A stretch of 64,000 nt of DNA from UBA1563 sp041667115 (GTDB lineage: Bacteria; Bacteroidota; Ignavibacteria; Ignavibacteriales; Ignavibacteriaceae): positions 1-64,000 of the forward strand of contig JBAYFO010000015.1 in assembly GCA_041667115.1 (NCBI GenBank). The letters are read 5' to 3'. The notes beneath the pieces were generated by a model. The model did no database searches, was not told the origin of the DNA, and saw only the letters and a list, made by a program, of their open reading frames with translations. A program made the translations under genes and the position numbers. Shown here piece by piece: positions 43,796 to 53,439 of this stretch (its first letter is position 1; each line of letters starts with the position of its first letter).

Positions 43796-46201
43796 TTAAA
43801 TGTTTCTCCAATTTAGCTTTTTTATTATATCGCCGTCAGATTGTAATATTACCGCACCTTCATTATCCGTGCGTAAAATATTCGAGTTGCGCTGTTTTAA
43901 TCGTTCCAGCACCACTTCTGACGGATGACCGAATTTGTTTTGTTCACCAACGCTAACCAAACTAATATCCGGTGTTACAAAATTAAGGAAATTTTCACTG
44001 GAACTTGTTTTACTTCCATGATGTCCCAACTTTAATACATCCGTGTCTAAAAAGTTTTTCCATCGAACCGTTAAAAAATTTTCCATTTGAATATGTGCGT
44101 CTCCAACAAAGAGAAACGATGTTTTTCCAAAAACAAGTTTTACTATCCCGCTTCTATCATTGATCTTAAAATTACTGACAGGCGGTTTGTGCGTGTCACA
44201 AAGAAAATAAACTTTTGCCTCCCCATCTTCTAAAATTGTATTCCGGAAATACTTTAATGGAATTTTTCTTATCGAGAGAAGTTGTTCAAGATAGAGATCA
44301 TTTATATCTGTTGAATCCAAATCCGGTTTTATAATTTCTTTGAAGCGGTTTTCAAAGACTAAAGAAACCAAGCCTCCAAAATGATCAGTGTCCATGTGAG
44401 AAATAATTCCATAGTCTATTTTTGAAATTCCAAGATAATCGAGCAATGGAATAATCACGCGTGCACCGTTATCATAATTGAATTGAGAACTTCCCCCATC
44501 AAGTAAGATTGTTTTCCCGTTCGGAAGTTTTATAAGAAAGGCATCACCTTGCCCAACATCGATCATCATAACAGATAGTTTTCCGTCAGGTAAAATGTTT
44601 TTGTTATCGAGTGTACAAAAAACGACAACATTACACGATACTAAGAAAATTAGAAGAAACTTTGTCAACATCCGTTTCATATATCGGAGGGTAAAGATCA
44701 AAAAGAAGAGGCAACAATAAAAAATTATAGCATCTTGCAGAGTAAAATTTGGTACCCGGATAAAAGAGAAATCCTGAGTAGCTGAAATTTTTATCAACCG
44801 GTATAGGATTGCTATTAATCCATCCCCTGCAGCTGCAAAAGTGTTGGCAGCATGCGAAGAAATAATTGAAACAAACAACGTTACTAATCCGTTGGCAAGA
44901 ATTAATGAAATTCCCGGAATGACAAAGAGATTTGAGATAAGTGCAATGATTGAAATTTTTCCAAAATAATAATTTGTAACAGGAAGTACGCCGATTTGTG
45001 CTGTTAACGACATAAAGAACATCGCTAAAATCACTTTAATGAATTTGCTTTTCAGATTTAGTTCTTTCATCCAATTCGAAAAATATGGATAGAGACCAAT
45101 GGTTGCCATAACGGCAATAAATGAAAGTTGAAACCCGGGATCAAAAAGCTGATTCACATCCATTAATAAAATTACTAGTGCAGCTATGGCTATTGTGTTC
45201 CATGCATTAATTTCTCTGTTTGACAAAGAAGCAGCAAATACTACAAGAGCCATTATTGTTGCGCGCAATACGGCAGGCTGCAATCCTGTAATTAATAAAA
45301 AGAAAACTAGTGTAGTTATCGTTAATATCGTGCGAAAATAAATATTAACCCTTCCGAAGAGAATGATAAATATTACTGCAATAAAACCGACTTGCTGACC
45401 CGAAACCGCAAGAACATGCGCTACGCCGGAATTGATAAATTCCATTTTAGTTTCGTTATCAATTTCACTTTTATCTCCAAGCAGTAATCCTTTTATTAGT
45501 CCAACTGCTTGCGGTTTTTGTAATTCATCAATTTTTTCAGCAATGTTTTTTCTTATTGAAAAAACCAATGCCGGGAAATAGAAAACAGTTGCCTGTAGTA
45601 TCTTTACATCATCAGGAGTTTTTACCGAAAGGAATCCTGTTACACCTTGTTTTAACAAATATGAGCGGTAATCAAATTCTCCAGGATTACGACTCCCCTT
45701 CCCTCTGTTATACACACCTTTTACCACTACAATATTACCCGGATTCAGTTTATTGAAAAGATTTTTAAACTCATTCTCATCGTTTGATTTTACACGGCAA
45801 ATAAGAAGATATTTCCCGGTTATTTTTTTATCAGCATAAATAATCGAATCGGTTACGATCTTAAATGTAAAATCATGTTGTCTTTTAATCTCGATGCTGG
45901 AGATTTGCCCGGTTATTTTTAAGTCTTTCACAAATTGTTGTGAAACGGGATAATGAACCTCATTTCTATTTTGGAAAGAAAATAACAACGCTCCCGAAAA
46001 GAAAACCGGAATCAAAGAATACGCGAAAGAAGGAATATCTGCAATCTTCGTTTTAAGAATCTTTAAGAGAAGAAATGAAATTACAATTGAAATAAGAAAC
46101 GCAAAACCAAGCACATAAAAACTTAGTTGAAAAACAGATTGAAAAATTATCCCTAAAATTAAACCGATGGTAATACCGATTAAGGGATACTGCTTTAGCA
46201 T
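43796..46201 (-). CDS. comEC: ComEC/Rec2 family DNA uptake channel
   Basis: The 801-residue polytopic membrane protein moves single-stranded DNA across the inner membrane in natural competence. Order seen: N-terminal helices and an OB-like extracellular part (~1-200), the competence domain with many helices (~210-500; HVLAVSGQQVGFIAVIF is its hallmark), and a C-terminal metallo-beta-lactamase-like domain (~550-795). The latter shows MMIDVGQGDAFLIKLPNG, ISHMDTDHFGG (metal site) and LKLGHHGSKTSSS. It overlaps the upstream metalloenzyme gene by 7 bp. Confidence 0.93.
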   Translation of the reverse strand: MLKQYPLIGITIGLILGIIFQSVFQLSFYVLGFAFLISIVISFLLLKILKTKIADIPSFAYSLIPVFFSGALLFSFQNRNEVHYPVSQQFVKDLKITGQISSIEIKRQHDFTFKIVTDSIIYADKKITGKYLLICRVKSNDENEFKNLFNKLNPGNIVVVKGVYNRGKGSRNPGEFDYRSYLLKQGVTGFLSVKTPDDVKILQATVFYFPALVFSIRKNIAEKIDELQKPQAVGLIKGLLLGDKSEIDNETKMEFINSGVAHVLAVSGQQVGFIAVIFIILFGRVNIYFRTILTITTLVFFLLITGLQPAVLRATIMALVVFAASLSNREINAWNTIAIAALVILLMDVNQLFDPGFQLSFIAVMATIGLYPYFSNWMKELNLKSKFIKVILAMFFMSLTAQIGVLPVTNYYFGKISIIALISNLFVIPGISLILANGLVTLFVSIISSHAANTFAAAGDGLIAILYRLIKISATQDFSFIRVPNFTLQDAIIFYCCLFFLIFTLRYMKRMLTKFLLIFLVSCNVVVFCTLDNKNILPDGKLSVMMIDVGQGDAFLIKLPNGKTILLDGGSSQFNYDNGARVIIPLLDYLGISKIDYGIISHMDTDHFGGLVSLVFENRFKEIIKPDLDSTDINDLYLEQLLSIRKIPLKYFRNTILEDGEAKVYFLCDTHKPPVSNFKINDRSGIVKLVFGKTSFLFVGDAHIQMENFLTVRWKNFLDTDVLKLGHHGSKTSSSENFLNFVTPDISLVSVGEQNKFGHPSEVVLERLKQRNSNILRTDNEGAVILQSDGDIIKKLNWRNI

Positions 46202-47112
46202 AAATTATTTATTATTGCGCCTTTGATATCGGAGAGGTCGGAAATACTTTCTGAAATGACTTTAGCTTTATATCCAGCAGTCATTAACAAAGACGGATTT
46301 GTGGTATGTGTTTTTACTGATAAATCTTCAACGTTCCCATGATCGGAACAAAGAATGATCGAAAGTTTTTGCTCATCGAACTGAGTAAAAATATGGCATA
46401 AAAAATCATCAAGAGTTCTAAAAGTTGATTCGGTTTCTTCATCATATCTCCCGTGTCCGAGATGGTCGGTCAAAAAATATTCGAACGCTGTGAAGGAATG
46501 GCTGTAAGCAATATTCAACAGATTTTCTGCGGCTTGTTCTGCAGAGATGATAGGAAGCTCGTATCCAAGCTTTTTGTTCCACCGAGCGTTGGTAATTTCC
46601 GCAGTTAACGCATTGCCGGAGATGACCTCATCATATCCATTCAAATGCATTCCGTTAAGGTTACAACTTAACGTTGTAACGCTTAATCTTTTTTTGCCTG
46701 AATCTATGTAATCGAAAAATATTTGTGGATATGCATTTGCGAAAATCACTTTTTCCCCTTTATCAAAAAAATATTTGAAAATATTTTCTTCTTTGATTAC
46801 CGGGATAAGCGTTGAATATGGAAATGGACCAAAATGTTGGTTGATAATTTGCGGAGCTTTTACACCACAAAAAATAGATGTTTGCCCGGTACCACTCTGC
46901 GGAAGTCCTTCTATCCCCATCAAAGCATCCACCGGCGAAAGAAATATTTTCCCGTTTGTTAAATATTGATTTCCAAGATGGGGGATTTCACCAAAAATTT
47001 TTTCAAACGTTTTAAATCCGTACTTGAAAAAAGGATTCCATTCAAAGTTCTTCTTCCCGATCCCGACTCCGTCCAAAAAAAGAAGCAGAATATGATGATC
47101 AGATTTTTTCAT
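46195..47112 (-). CDS. Phosphoglycerate-mutase-like metalloenzyme of alkaline phosphatase superfamily
   Basis: The 305-residue protein resembles the metal-binding catalytic half of cofactor-independent phosphoglycerate mutase and phosphopentomutase. LLFLDGVGIG gives the metal Asp, LPQSGTGQTSIFCGV a Ser/Thr nucleophile region, LTDHLGHGR and CSDHGNVEDLSVKTHT the metal ligands. It is too short for a full mutase, so it is a stand-alone metalloenzyme. Reaction and substrate are not known. It sits 1 bp after dtd and overlaps comEC by 7 bp. Confidence 0.8.
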   Translation of the reverse strand: MKKSDHHILLLFLDGVGIGKKNFEWNPFFKYGFKTFEKIFGEIPHLGNQYLTNGKIFLSPVDALMGIEGLPQSGTGQTSIFCGVKAPQIINQHFGPFPYSTLIPVIKEENIFKYFFDKGEKVIFANAYPQIFFDYIDSGKKRLSVTTLSCNLNGMHLNGYDEVISGNALTAEITNARWNKKLGYELPIISAEQAAENLLNIAYSHSFTAFEYFLTDHLGHGRYDEETESTFRTLDDFLCHIFTQFDEQKLSIILCSDHGNVEDLSVKTHTTNPSLLMTAGYKAKVISESISDLSDIKGAIINNLC

Positions 47113-47113
47113 C

Positions 47114-47572
47114 TTATTGTTTCGGATTAGATTCTATCATAATCGTAACCGGACCATCATTAAAGATTTTTACATTCATCATTGCGCCAAAAATTCCGGT
47201 TTTAATTTTCGTTTCACCCAGGTTTTGTTTTAATCTTTCTATAAATTTTTCATACAGAGGAATAGCAATCTCCGGTTTCGCCGCCTCAGTAAAACTTGGA
47301 CGATTCCCCTTTTGCGAATCACCATAAAGTGTGAATTGAGAAACAAGTAGAATTTCCCCGTTTGTTTCTTTGATAGAGAGATTCATCTTTTCATTTTTGT
47401 CTTCAAAGATGCGCAAGTTGCAGCATTTATCTGCTATAAAAATAACGTCATCAACGGTATCGCTGGTTTTTATCCCTAATAGAATTACAAATCCTTTCCC
47501 AATTTCAGCTAAGTAATTTTCACCTTCAATTAAAACAGAACCTTCGCTCACCCTTTGAACTAACGCTTTCAT
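47114..47572 (-). CDS. dtd: D-aminoacyl-tRNA deacylase
   Basis: DTD removes D-amino acids (and mischarged glycine) from tRNA. The 152 residues have MKALVQRVSEGSVLIEG, the SQFTLYGDSQKGNRPSF active-site segment, and FGAMMNVKIFNDGPVTIMIES, in which the (G/N)-x-GPVT motif carries the cross-subunit cis-proline element. The start overlaps prmC by 4 bp (ATGA). Confidence 0.96.
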   Translation of the reverse strand: MKALVQRVSEGSVLIEGENYLAEIGKGFVILLGIKTSDTVDDVIFIADKCCNLRIFEDKNEKMNLSIKETNGEILLVSQFTLYGDSQKGNRPSFTEAAKPEIAIPLYEKFIERLKQNLGETKIKTGIFGAMMNVKIFNDGPVTIMIESNPKQ

Positions 47573-48429
47573 TTCAACTCCCCATATATTACACGGTCAA
47601 TATTGGCATAATCTTTCCGGATTTTAATTGAAGAATAGTTTTGTTGTTCAAAGATCAATTTTATTTGCCCCGATTGTCCTTCCCCTATCTCAAAAAATAG
47701 TTTGCCGTTTTCATTTAAATAATTTTTAGAGGATTCAATAATTTTCCGATAAAACGTCAATCCGTCGGCAAAATCTGTCACGGCGAAATCCGGTTCAAAT
47801 GCTAATATTTCTTTTTGAAGAGCATGGTATTCGTCGTGCGAAACATATGGTGGATTGGAAACAATGAAGTCAAACTTTTCATCAACCGGAAATGGAGAGT
47901 CTAAAATATCGCTTTGTATAAAAATGATTCTATCTTCTACTCGATGTTTTTCTGCATTCACTTTTGCAACAGCCAGAGCTTCCTTACTTTTATCAATGGC
48001 AAATATTTGGGCATTCGGAAGATGCTTTGCCAGGGCAATTGCAATAATACCACTCCCAGTTCCAATGTCTAAAATATTTACTTTGACTTCTTTATCAATT
48101 GCATGGAGTGCGGTTTCAACGAGAATTTCGGTTTCTTGACGCGGAATCAAAACATCATTAGTAATAGTGAAGGTCATTCCGTAAAATTCAACATACCCTA
48201 AAATATATTGCAGCGGTTCGCGATTTCCCCTCCGTTTCACAAAAAGCCGGTAATTGTCAACTTCCTCGTCCTTAACAGGTTTATCAAATGAAAGATAAAG
48301 ATCCAACCGCTTACACTTCAACACATCAGCAAGAAGTAATTCGGCGTTTAAACGAGCTGAGTCAATTCCCTTTTGTTCAAAGAAACCGGTAGTTAAATTT
48401 AATAGTTCAAGGACGGTATGCATATGCAA
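47569..48429 (-). CDS. prmC: Release factor glutamine N5-methyltransferase
   Basis: PrmC methylates the Gln of the GGQ motif in release factors RF1 and RF2. The 286 residues show the N-terminal helical domain, the family motif RREPLQYILG as RGNREPLQYILGYVEF, AdoMet motif ILDIGTGSGIIAIALAKHLP, and the catalytic NPPY in FIVSNPPYVS. It heads the minus-strand unit prmC-dtd-metalloenzyme-comEC-purE. The start reads MHMHT with two possible ATGs; the first is kept. Confidence 0.96.
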   Translation of the reverse strand: MHMHTVLELLNLTTGFFEQKGIDSARLNAELLLADVLKCKRLDLYLSFDKPVKDEEVDNYRLFVKRRGNREPLQYILGYVEFYGMTFTITNDVLIPRQETEILVETALHAIDKEVKVNILDIGTGSGIIAIALAKHLPNAQIFAIDKSKEALAVAKVNAEKHRVEDRIIFIQSDILDSPFPVDEKFDFIVSNPPYVSHDEYHALQKEILAFEPDFAVTDFADGLTFYRKIIESSKNYLNENGKLFFEIGEGQSGQIKLIFEQQNYSSIKIRKDYANIDRVIYGELK

Positions 48430-48527
48430 ATTTTTTATTCAATTGAATTTGAAAAATTGTAAATTGCAACAAAATTTATTTCTGTTCATGTTCAAAATAA
48501 GAAAGTATTCCCTTTTTAAGAAGTTTA

Positions 48528-49559
48528 ATGAAGTTAGACAAAAGTAAAATAAAAAAAATCCTCTGCATCAAATTGCGCGGCATCGGAGATGTTATCCTTT
48601 CAACGGTCGTATTTGACAATTTACGACAAGAATTTCCGGAAGCTAAAATTGATTATTTGACCGAACCGCCAAGTAAAGCCGCTTTAGAGAAACTTTCTTT
48701 TCTAAATGAGATACTTCTTTATAAAAAGGACGAATCTTTTTCGGGATTAAAAACTATTAGGAAAGTATTTTTTAAAAACTATGATTTGGTTTTAGATTTT
48801 TATTCAAACCCAAGAACAGCGGCAATAACGTATTTCAGCAGAGCTAAGTACCGAGCCGGTTTCCCTTATCGCGGCAGAACATACGCTTATAATTTATTTG
48901 GTCCTGCGGAGCGTGACAAATTTCATGCGGCTCAACTTCATGTTGAATTTTTAAAAAATATTGGGATAAAGACAGTATCCAGCAATCTTCATTTTGGATT
49001 GGATGAAAAGGATATTTCCTTCGCTGATAATATTTTCAAAAATCATTTTGATGCAAAAGATTTCGTAGTTGTGCTTAGTCCAAGCGGAGGTTGGGAATCT
49101 AAAAAATGTGATCCTTTAAAATTTGCAGAGATAGCTGATGCCGTTTATGAAAAGTACCATGCAAAATTTCTAATTCTTTGGGGACCTGAAGACTACCGGG
49201 AAGCGGTTGCCATTCAAACTATGATTAAAAGCGGGGCAATCCTCGCACCGAAGACGTCAATCCGCGAAGGAGCTGCTTTAATGCTCGCGGCTAAATTGGT
49301 AATAGCCAACGATAGTGGTCCGATGCACATTTCAACCGCGGTTGGAACACCAACACTGAGTTTGCACGGACCAACAGACCCAAACTTACAGGGACCTTTT
49401 GGTAATAAACATTCATGGATCCGTCTTGAAGAACTTGATTGCATAGGATGCAACTTGTTACAGTGTCCCCGTAAGCATGAGTGTTTTCTCAATTTACCGG
49501 TGGCAGCCATTATGGAGAAAATTGCTCAACTCATTTTGAAAAATAATATCCCGGTTTAG
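48528..49559 (+). CDS. Family 9 glycosyltransferase (heptosyltransferase-like), copy 1 of 3
   Basis: The 343-residue GT-B enzyme of the heptosyltransferase family shows KILCIKLRGIGDVILSTVVFDNLRQEFPEAKIDYL, VVLSPSGGWESKKCDPLKFAEIAD and LVIANDSGPMHISTAVGTPTLSLHGPTDPNLQGPFG. The C-terminal cysteine cluster is DCIGCNLLQCPRKHECF. It likely adds a sugar to lipopolysaccharide core or another glycan. First of three tandem GT9 genes with 1-bp and 8-bp junctions, it starts the plus-strand unit after a 98-bp divergent gap. Confidence 0.9.
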   Translation: MKLDKSKIKKILCIKLRGIGDVILSTVVFDNLRQEFPEAKIDYLTEPPSKAALEKLSFLNEILLYKKDESFSGLKTIRKVFFKNYDLVLDFYSNPRTAAITYFSRAKYRAGFPYRGRTYAYNLFGPAERDKFHAAQLHVEFLKNIGIKTVSSNLHFGLDEKDISFADNIFKNHFDAKDFVVVLSPSGGWESKKCDPLKFAEIADAVYEKYHAKFLILWGPEDYREAVAIQTMIKSGAILAPKTSIREGAALMLAAKLVIANDSGPMHISTAVGTPTLSLHGPTDPNLQGPFGNKHSWIRLEELDCIGCNLLQCPRKHECFLNLPVAAIMEKIAQLILKNNIPV

Positions 49560-49560
49560 A

Positions 49561-50619
49561 ATGAAACAAGTTGAGATATATTTAAAAAATATTTGCCTTT
49601 CGTTTTTGCTTTTTCTCAGTAGGAAGAAGAGATTGAAAAATGAAAAATATTCTATTGAACCGGGAGCTAAAATTCTTTTTGTCCGGCTAAATAGAATTGG
49701 TGATGCGCTTGTAGTTACTCCTTTGCTTTCCGAGATAAAGAAAAACATGAATGTGGAAATCTCTGTTTTGGCAAGTCAAACAAATTACATCGTTTTTGAA
49801 GACTGTCCGGCTGTTAATAAAGTGATTGCGTTCGATAAAGGATTAAAAAGTTTCTGGCGATTATTAAAGCTCATCGAAAACGAAAAGTTCACTGCTATTG
49901 TCGACTTGCATGATGATGTTTCTACAACCGTCAGTTTCCTGATTGCTTTAGCTAAAGTTCCGCTTAAGTTTGGATTGAAAAAATCAAACTCAAGGATTTA
50001 CACGCACACAGTAGTAAAGATCGATCCTACGCAAACGCACGTTGTTGAAAGAAACCTTGCACTGTTAACATTGTTCAAGTTGAATTATGATAAAGAAAAA
50101 ATAAACATTGTGTATCAACCAAGCAAAATATCTCTTGCGAAAGCAGAGGCATTTTTAACAAAGATATTCAAAGAAAAAAAATTCCTCATCGGAATAAATA
50201 TTTCTGCCGGAGATGAAGCTCGTTTTTGGGGTGTTGAACGATACAGACGACTGCTTTCGTTTTTCCAGAATTATAATGCAAATGTTTTACTTCTTTCAAC
50301 AACGCGGGATTTAAATCATGCCATCCTTATAACTTCGAAAAATGAACCGTTTTTCTATTCCCCTTCTTTTGATGAATTCGCGGCGATGATCTCAAAACTG
50401 GATTTTCTTTTCACCCCCGATACATCAACCGTTCATCTTGCATCGGCGTTCAAAGTTCCAATGTTCGGAATTTATGTTCAATTCAATACGGATGATTTGC
50501 CATGGACTCCGTACCAATCAAAACATGAAATTGTTTTAACAAGAGAACCGAACTTTGTAAATTTAAACTTCGAAGAAGTTATTACCAAACTAAAACCTTT
50601 TGTTGAAGAATATGTCTAA
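49561..50619 (+). CDS. Family 9 glycosyltransferase (heptosyltransferase-like), copy 2 of 3
   Basis: The 352-residue GT9 protein shows ILFVRLNRIGDALVVTPLLSEIKKNMNVEISVLAS, FLIGINISAGDEARFWGVERYRRLL and LDFLFTPDTSTVHLASAFKVPMFGIYV. The donor-site pattern has T-P-D-T-S-T in place of the commoner N-D-S-G, and the C-terminal cysteine cluster of its neighbours is missing. It is diverged from copies 1 and 3 and starts 1 bp after copy 1. Donor and acceptor unknown. Confidence 0.88.
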   Translation: MKQVEIYLKNICLSFLLFLSRKKRLKNEKYSIEPGAKILFVRLNRIGDALVVTPLLSEIKKNMNVEISVLASQTNYIVFEDCPAVNKVIAFDKGLKSFWRLLKLIENEKFTAIVDLHDDVSTTVSFLIALAKVPLKFGLKKSNSRIYTHTVVKIDPTQTHVVERNLALLTLFKLNYDKEKINIVYQPSKISLAKAEAFLTKIFKEKKFLIGINISAGDEARFWGVERYRRLLSFFQNYNANVLLLSTTRDLNHAILITSKNEPFFYSPSFDEFAAMISKLDFLFTPDTSTVHLASAFKVPMFGIYVQFNTDDLPWTPYQSKHEIVLTREPNFVNLNFEEVITKLKPFVEEYV

Positions 50620-51748
50620 GCTATTTCCCATACCGTCCTGCAAAAATTTTAATGGGTATAAACCATGCTTTCCTGACTATAATTGTTGGGAATACGGATG
50701 TAAAGAAAATCATCCGGTTGGAACGAAAATATTAATTATTAATCTCGATGCCATGGGAGACGTTTTAATGACAACCGCCCAATTGAAAAGCATAAAGAAA
50801 AAATTTCCTGAATCCTCAATTTTCTGGATCACTTTAAAACCTGCCGATCAGCTACTGGCAAACAATCCATTCGTCGATCAAGTCTTTACGTATGATTTTG
50901 AATCAATTTCTATCCTCCAACAAATGGAATTTGATTATGCGTATAACATTGATAAATCTCAGCGATCCGCTGCACTGTTGAATTCAATATCTGCAAAACA
51001 AAAACTTGGTTTTGGATTGAATGCTGACGGAAAGATCATTCCTTTAAACGATGGAGCATTTTATAATTACCAACTTGGTATGGATAATCATCTAAAGTTT
51101 AAAGTGAATCAACGAACCGGGCAGGATTATCTTGCTGAAACTCTCGATCTTGAATATGAGCGCAATGATTACGTATTTAACTTTACAGATGAAGAAAGAG
51201 AATTCCAAATACAATATAAAAATGATGTTGGAATAAGGGAGAATGATCTGGTTGTTGGATTCAACACCGGTTGTTCCAATCTTTTTCCGAATAAAAAAAT
51301 GACTGTTGCCCAGCACATTCAACTTATTGAAAAACTATTGAATTATAATAAATATAAAATTCTCTTGCTCGGCGGTCCGGAAGACACAAAACGAAATGAA
51401 GAGATTGCGAAACCGTTTGGAGACAAGATTATTAATACTCCGTCAACGATGGGTATTAGACGTGGAGTTTGTTTTGAAAACCTTGCCGACTTAATTATTA
51501 CCGGCGATTCCTTTGGTATGCACATCGCAATAGCTTTGAAAAAATATGTTATAGCATGGTTTGGACTAAGCTGCAGGACAGAAATTGATTTGTACGACCG
51601 GGGTGTAAAACTGTATCCAGAAGAGTTGTTCTGTTCCCCGTGCTGGAAAAAATCTTGTCCTTATAATTTAGAGTGCATTCAGCAAATCGATTTAAAACAA
51701 ATTGAAAATGAAGTTGTAAACTACTTTGATACCAAAGCAAAAAAATAA
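50612..51748 (+). CDS. Family 9 glycosyltransferase with N- and C-terminal cysteine clusters, copy 3 of 3
   Basis: A GT9 core (ILIINLDAMGDVLMTTAQLKSIKKKFPESSIFWI; FNTGCSNLFPNKKMT; LADLIITGDSFGMHIAIALKKYVIAWFGLSC) is preceded by four cysteines in the first 35 residues (SCKNFNGYKPCFPDYNCWEYGC region). It is followed by another four (FCSPCWKKSCPYNLEC). Together they could bind zinc or an iron-sulfur cluster. I use ATG 50612, overlapping copy 2 by 8 bp; an upstream in-frame TTG at 50600 is less likely. The product is 378 residues. Substrate unknown. Confidence 0.86.
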   Translation: MSKLFPIPSCKNFNGYKPCFPDYNCWEYGCKENHPVGTKILIINLDAMGDVLMTTAQLKSIKKKFPESSIFWITLKPADQLLANNPFVDQVFTYDFESISILQQMEFDYAYNIDKSQRSAALLNSISAKQKLGFGLNADGKIIPLNDGAFYNYQLGMDNHLKFKVNQRTGQDYLAETLDLEYERNDYVFNFTDEEREFQIQYKNDVGIRENDLVVGFNTGCSNLFPNKKMTVAQHIQLIEKLLNYNKYKILLLGGPEDTKRNEEIAKPFGDKIINTPSTMGIRRGVCFENLADLIITGDSFGMHIAIALKKYVIAWFGLSCRTEIDLYDRGVKLYPEELFCSPCWKKSCPYNLECIQQIDLKQIENEVVNYFDTKAKK

Positions 51749-52631
51749 TTTGGATTTACTTTTTTCGTTTGCAAAAAAAGTTCACCGCCCCCTTCTACTT
51801 GACGGAGCGATGGGAAGCTTACTTCAGCAAAAAGGGATTAGCACTCATCCTCAACTCTGGATGTCTATGGCAAATCTTACACATCCGGCGGAAGTGATTA
51901 AAGCGCATAAAGCTTACATAAAAGCCGGTGCAGACATAATTACAACAAACACCTTTCGTACTAATCCAGTTTCTTTTAAAAGTTTAAATGCAGTAATTGA
52001 TGAAAAAGAATTTGTGCAAAAAAGTGTTGGACTTGCAAAAACTGCGGTTGGAGAAAAAGAAATTTTGATCGCCGGTTCAAATCCACCGGCTGAAGATTGT
52101 TATCAAGTTAGAAGAAAGATTTCCAAAATAGAAATTGAAACAAACCACGCAAAACACATTGAATATCTTTTCAACGCCGGGTGTGATTTTATTTTAAATG
52201 AAACGCAAAGTCACTTAGATGAAATCCTTTTTATTGCGAAGTTTTGTAACAATAATGCGGTCCCCTTTATAATAAGTTTATTCTTTACGGATGAGATACG
52301 ATTATTGAGCGGTGAAAATCTTTTTGACGTTATACGAAAAGTTGAAGAGTTTAACCCGCTTGCCATAGGTTTGAATTGTATTTTGCCAAAGACGTTCCAT
52401 AAAGCTGCCGGGAGAATAAGCAAAGATAAACCGTGGGGATTTTATTTAAACTGCGGAAAAGGAGAATTCAGTGATGATAATATAACATGCGGAATTTCTC
52501 CCGTTCAATATGCTGCACAAATAAAAGAGTATCTAAAAAAGAATCCGGTTTTCATAGGTTCATGCTGCGGCTCTTCTCCCAATCATACCAAAGAATTGAA
52601 AAAGCTTTTAGATGAAAAAAATAATAATTAA
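51726..52631 (+). CDS. Homocysteine S-methyltransferase family protein
   Basis: The 301-residue TIM-barrel protein has LLLDGAMGSLLQQKG and TTNTFRTNP, and the zinc ligands Cys in IGLNCILP and the Cys-Cys pair in FIGSCCGSSPNHTKEL. It transfers a methyl group to homocysteine, with S-methylmethionine- and betaine-type donors known in the family, or forms the N-terminal module type of MetH. The donor here is unknown. No ATG fits; TTG 51726 (22-bp overlap with the GT9 gene) and TTG 51750 are both possible. ispE starts within its last 20 bp. Confidence 0.85.
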   Translation: MIPKQKNNLDLLFSFAKKVHRPLLLDGAMGSLLQQKGISTHPQLWMSMANLTHPAEVIKAHKAYIKAGADIITTNTFRTNPVSFKSLNAVIDEKEFVQKSVGLAKTAVGEKEILIAGSNPPAEDCYQVRRKISKIEIETNHAKHIEYLFNAGCDFILNETQSHLDEILFIAKFCNNNAVPFIISLFFTDEIRLLSGENLFDVIRKVEEFNPLAIGLNCILPKTFHKAAGRISKDKPWGFYLNCGKGEFSDDNITCGISPVQYAAQIKEYLKKNPVFIGSCCGSSPNHTKELKKLLDEKNNN

Positions 52632-53439
52632 ATCGCCTGCAAAAATTAATTTTGGTCTTAATATCGTTTCAAAACGTGAAGATGGGTTCCATAACATCGA
52701 AACAATATTTTATCCCGTTGACCTACATGATGTTTTAACCTTTGAAAAAGCAGAAACATTTTCTTTTACCTGCAATAATGAACTCATTCATAATGATGAA
52801 AATAATTTAGTTATTAAAGCCGTCAGATTGATTGAACAATTTGTCCATCTGAAATTGAATGTGGCTATAAGGCTGGAGAAAAACATCCCAATTGGCGCGG
52901 GTCTTGGAGGCGGAAGTTCAAACGCTGCACAAACCCTGTTAGCTATAAATGAATTTTTCGGGTTCCAGATTAAAGAAGAAAAATTAAAAGAATTTGCGAT
53001 TCATCTCGGCTCGGATGTTCCATTTTTTCTACATCCGGTTTCTGCCTTTGCATCTTCAAGGGGCGAATTACTTTCTCAAATTGAATTCGAGATCACCAAA
53101 CCGCTCTTATTGGTAAATCCGGGAATTCATATTTCAACTCAATGGGCTTACCAAAATATCGTTCCCAAGAAGCCGCTATTTTCTCTTTCAACCTTAAGCC
53201 TTAACGTCGTTCAAGATTTTTCTTCTCTTAACGGAAAAGTACTTAACGATTTTGAAAGCGTAACTTTTAAGGTTCACCCGCAATTAGCTGAGATTAAACA
53301 AAATTTGTTTGAACGTAAAGCGGAATTTGCGTTGATGAGCGGGAGTGGTTCGACAATGTTTGGAATCTTTCCAGATTCTGATTCAGCCCAAAATGCTTTA
53401 CAATATTTTTCAAAACTATATTTCACTTATTTATTATGA
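52612..53439 (+). CDS. ispE: 4-diphosphocytidyl-2-C-methyl-D-erythritol kinase
   Basis: IspE phosphorylates CDP-ME in the MEP isoprenoid pathway. The 275-residue GHMP kinase shows SPAKINFGLNIVSKREDGFHNIETIF, the ATP-binding IPIGAGLGGGSSNAAQTLLA and SGSGSTMFGIF near the C-terminus. It is chained by overlaps to the homocysteine methyltransferase-like gene (20 bp) and to the amidase gene (4 bp, ATGA). Confidence 0.96.
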   Translation: MKKIIIKSPAKINFGLNIVSKREDGFHNIETIFYPVDLHDVLTFEKAETFSFTCNNELIHNDENNLVIKAVRLIEQFVHLKLNVAIRLEKNIPIGAGLGGGSSNAAQTLLAINEFFGFQIKEEKLKEFAIHLGSDVPFFLHPVSAFASSRGELLSQIEFEITKPLLLVNPGIHISTQWAYQNIVPKKPLFSLSTLSLNVVQDFSSLNGKVLNDFESVTFKVHPQLAEIKQNLFERKAEFALMSGSGSTMFGIFPDSDSAQNALQYFSKLYFTYLL

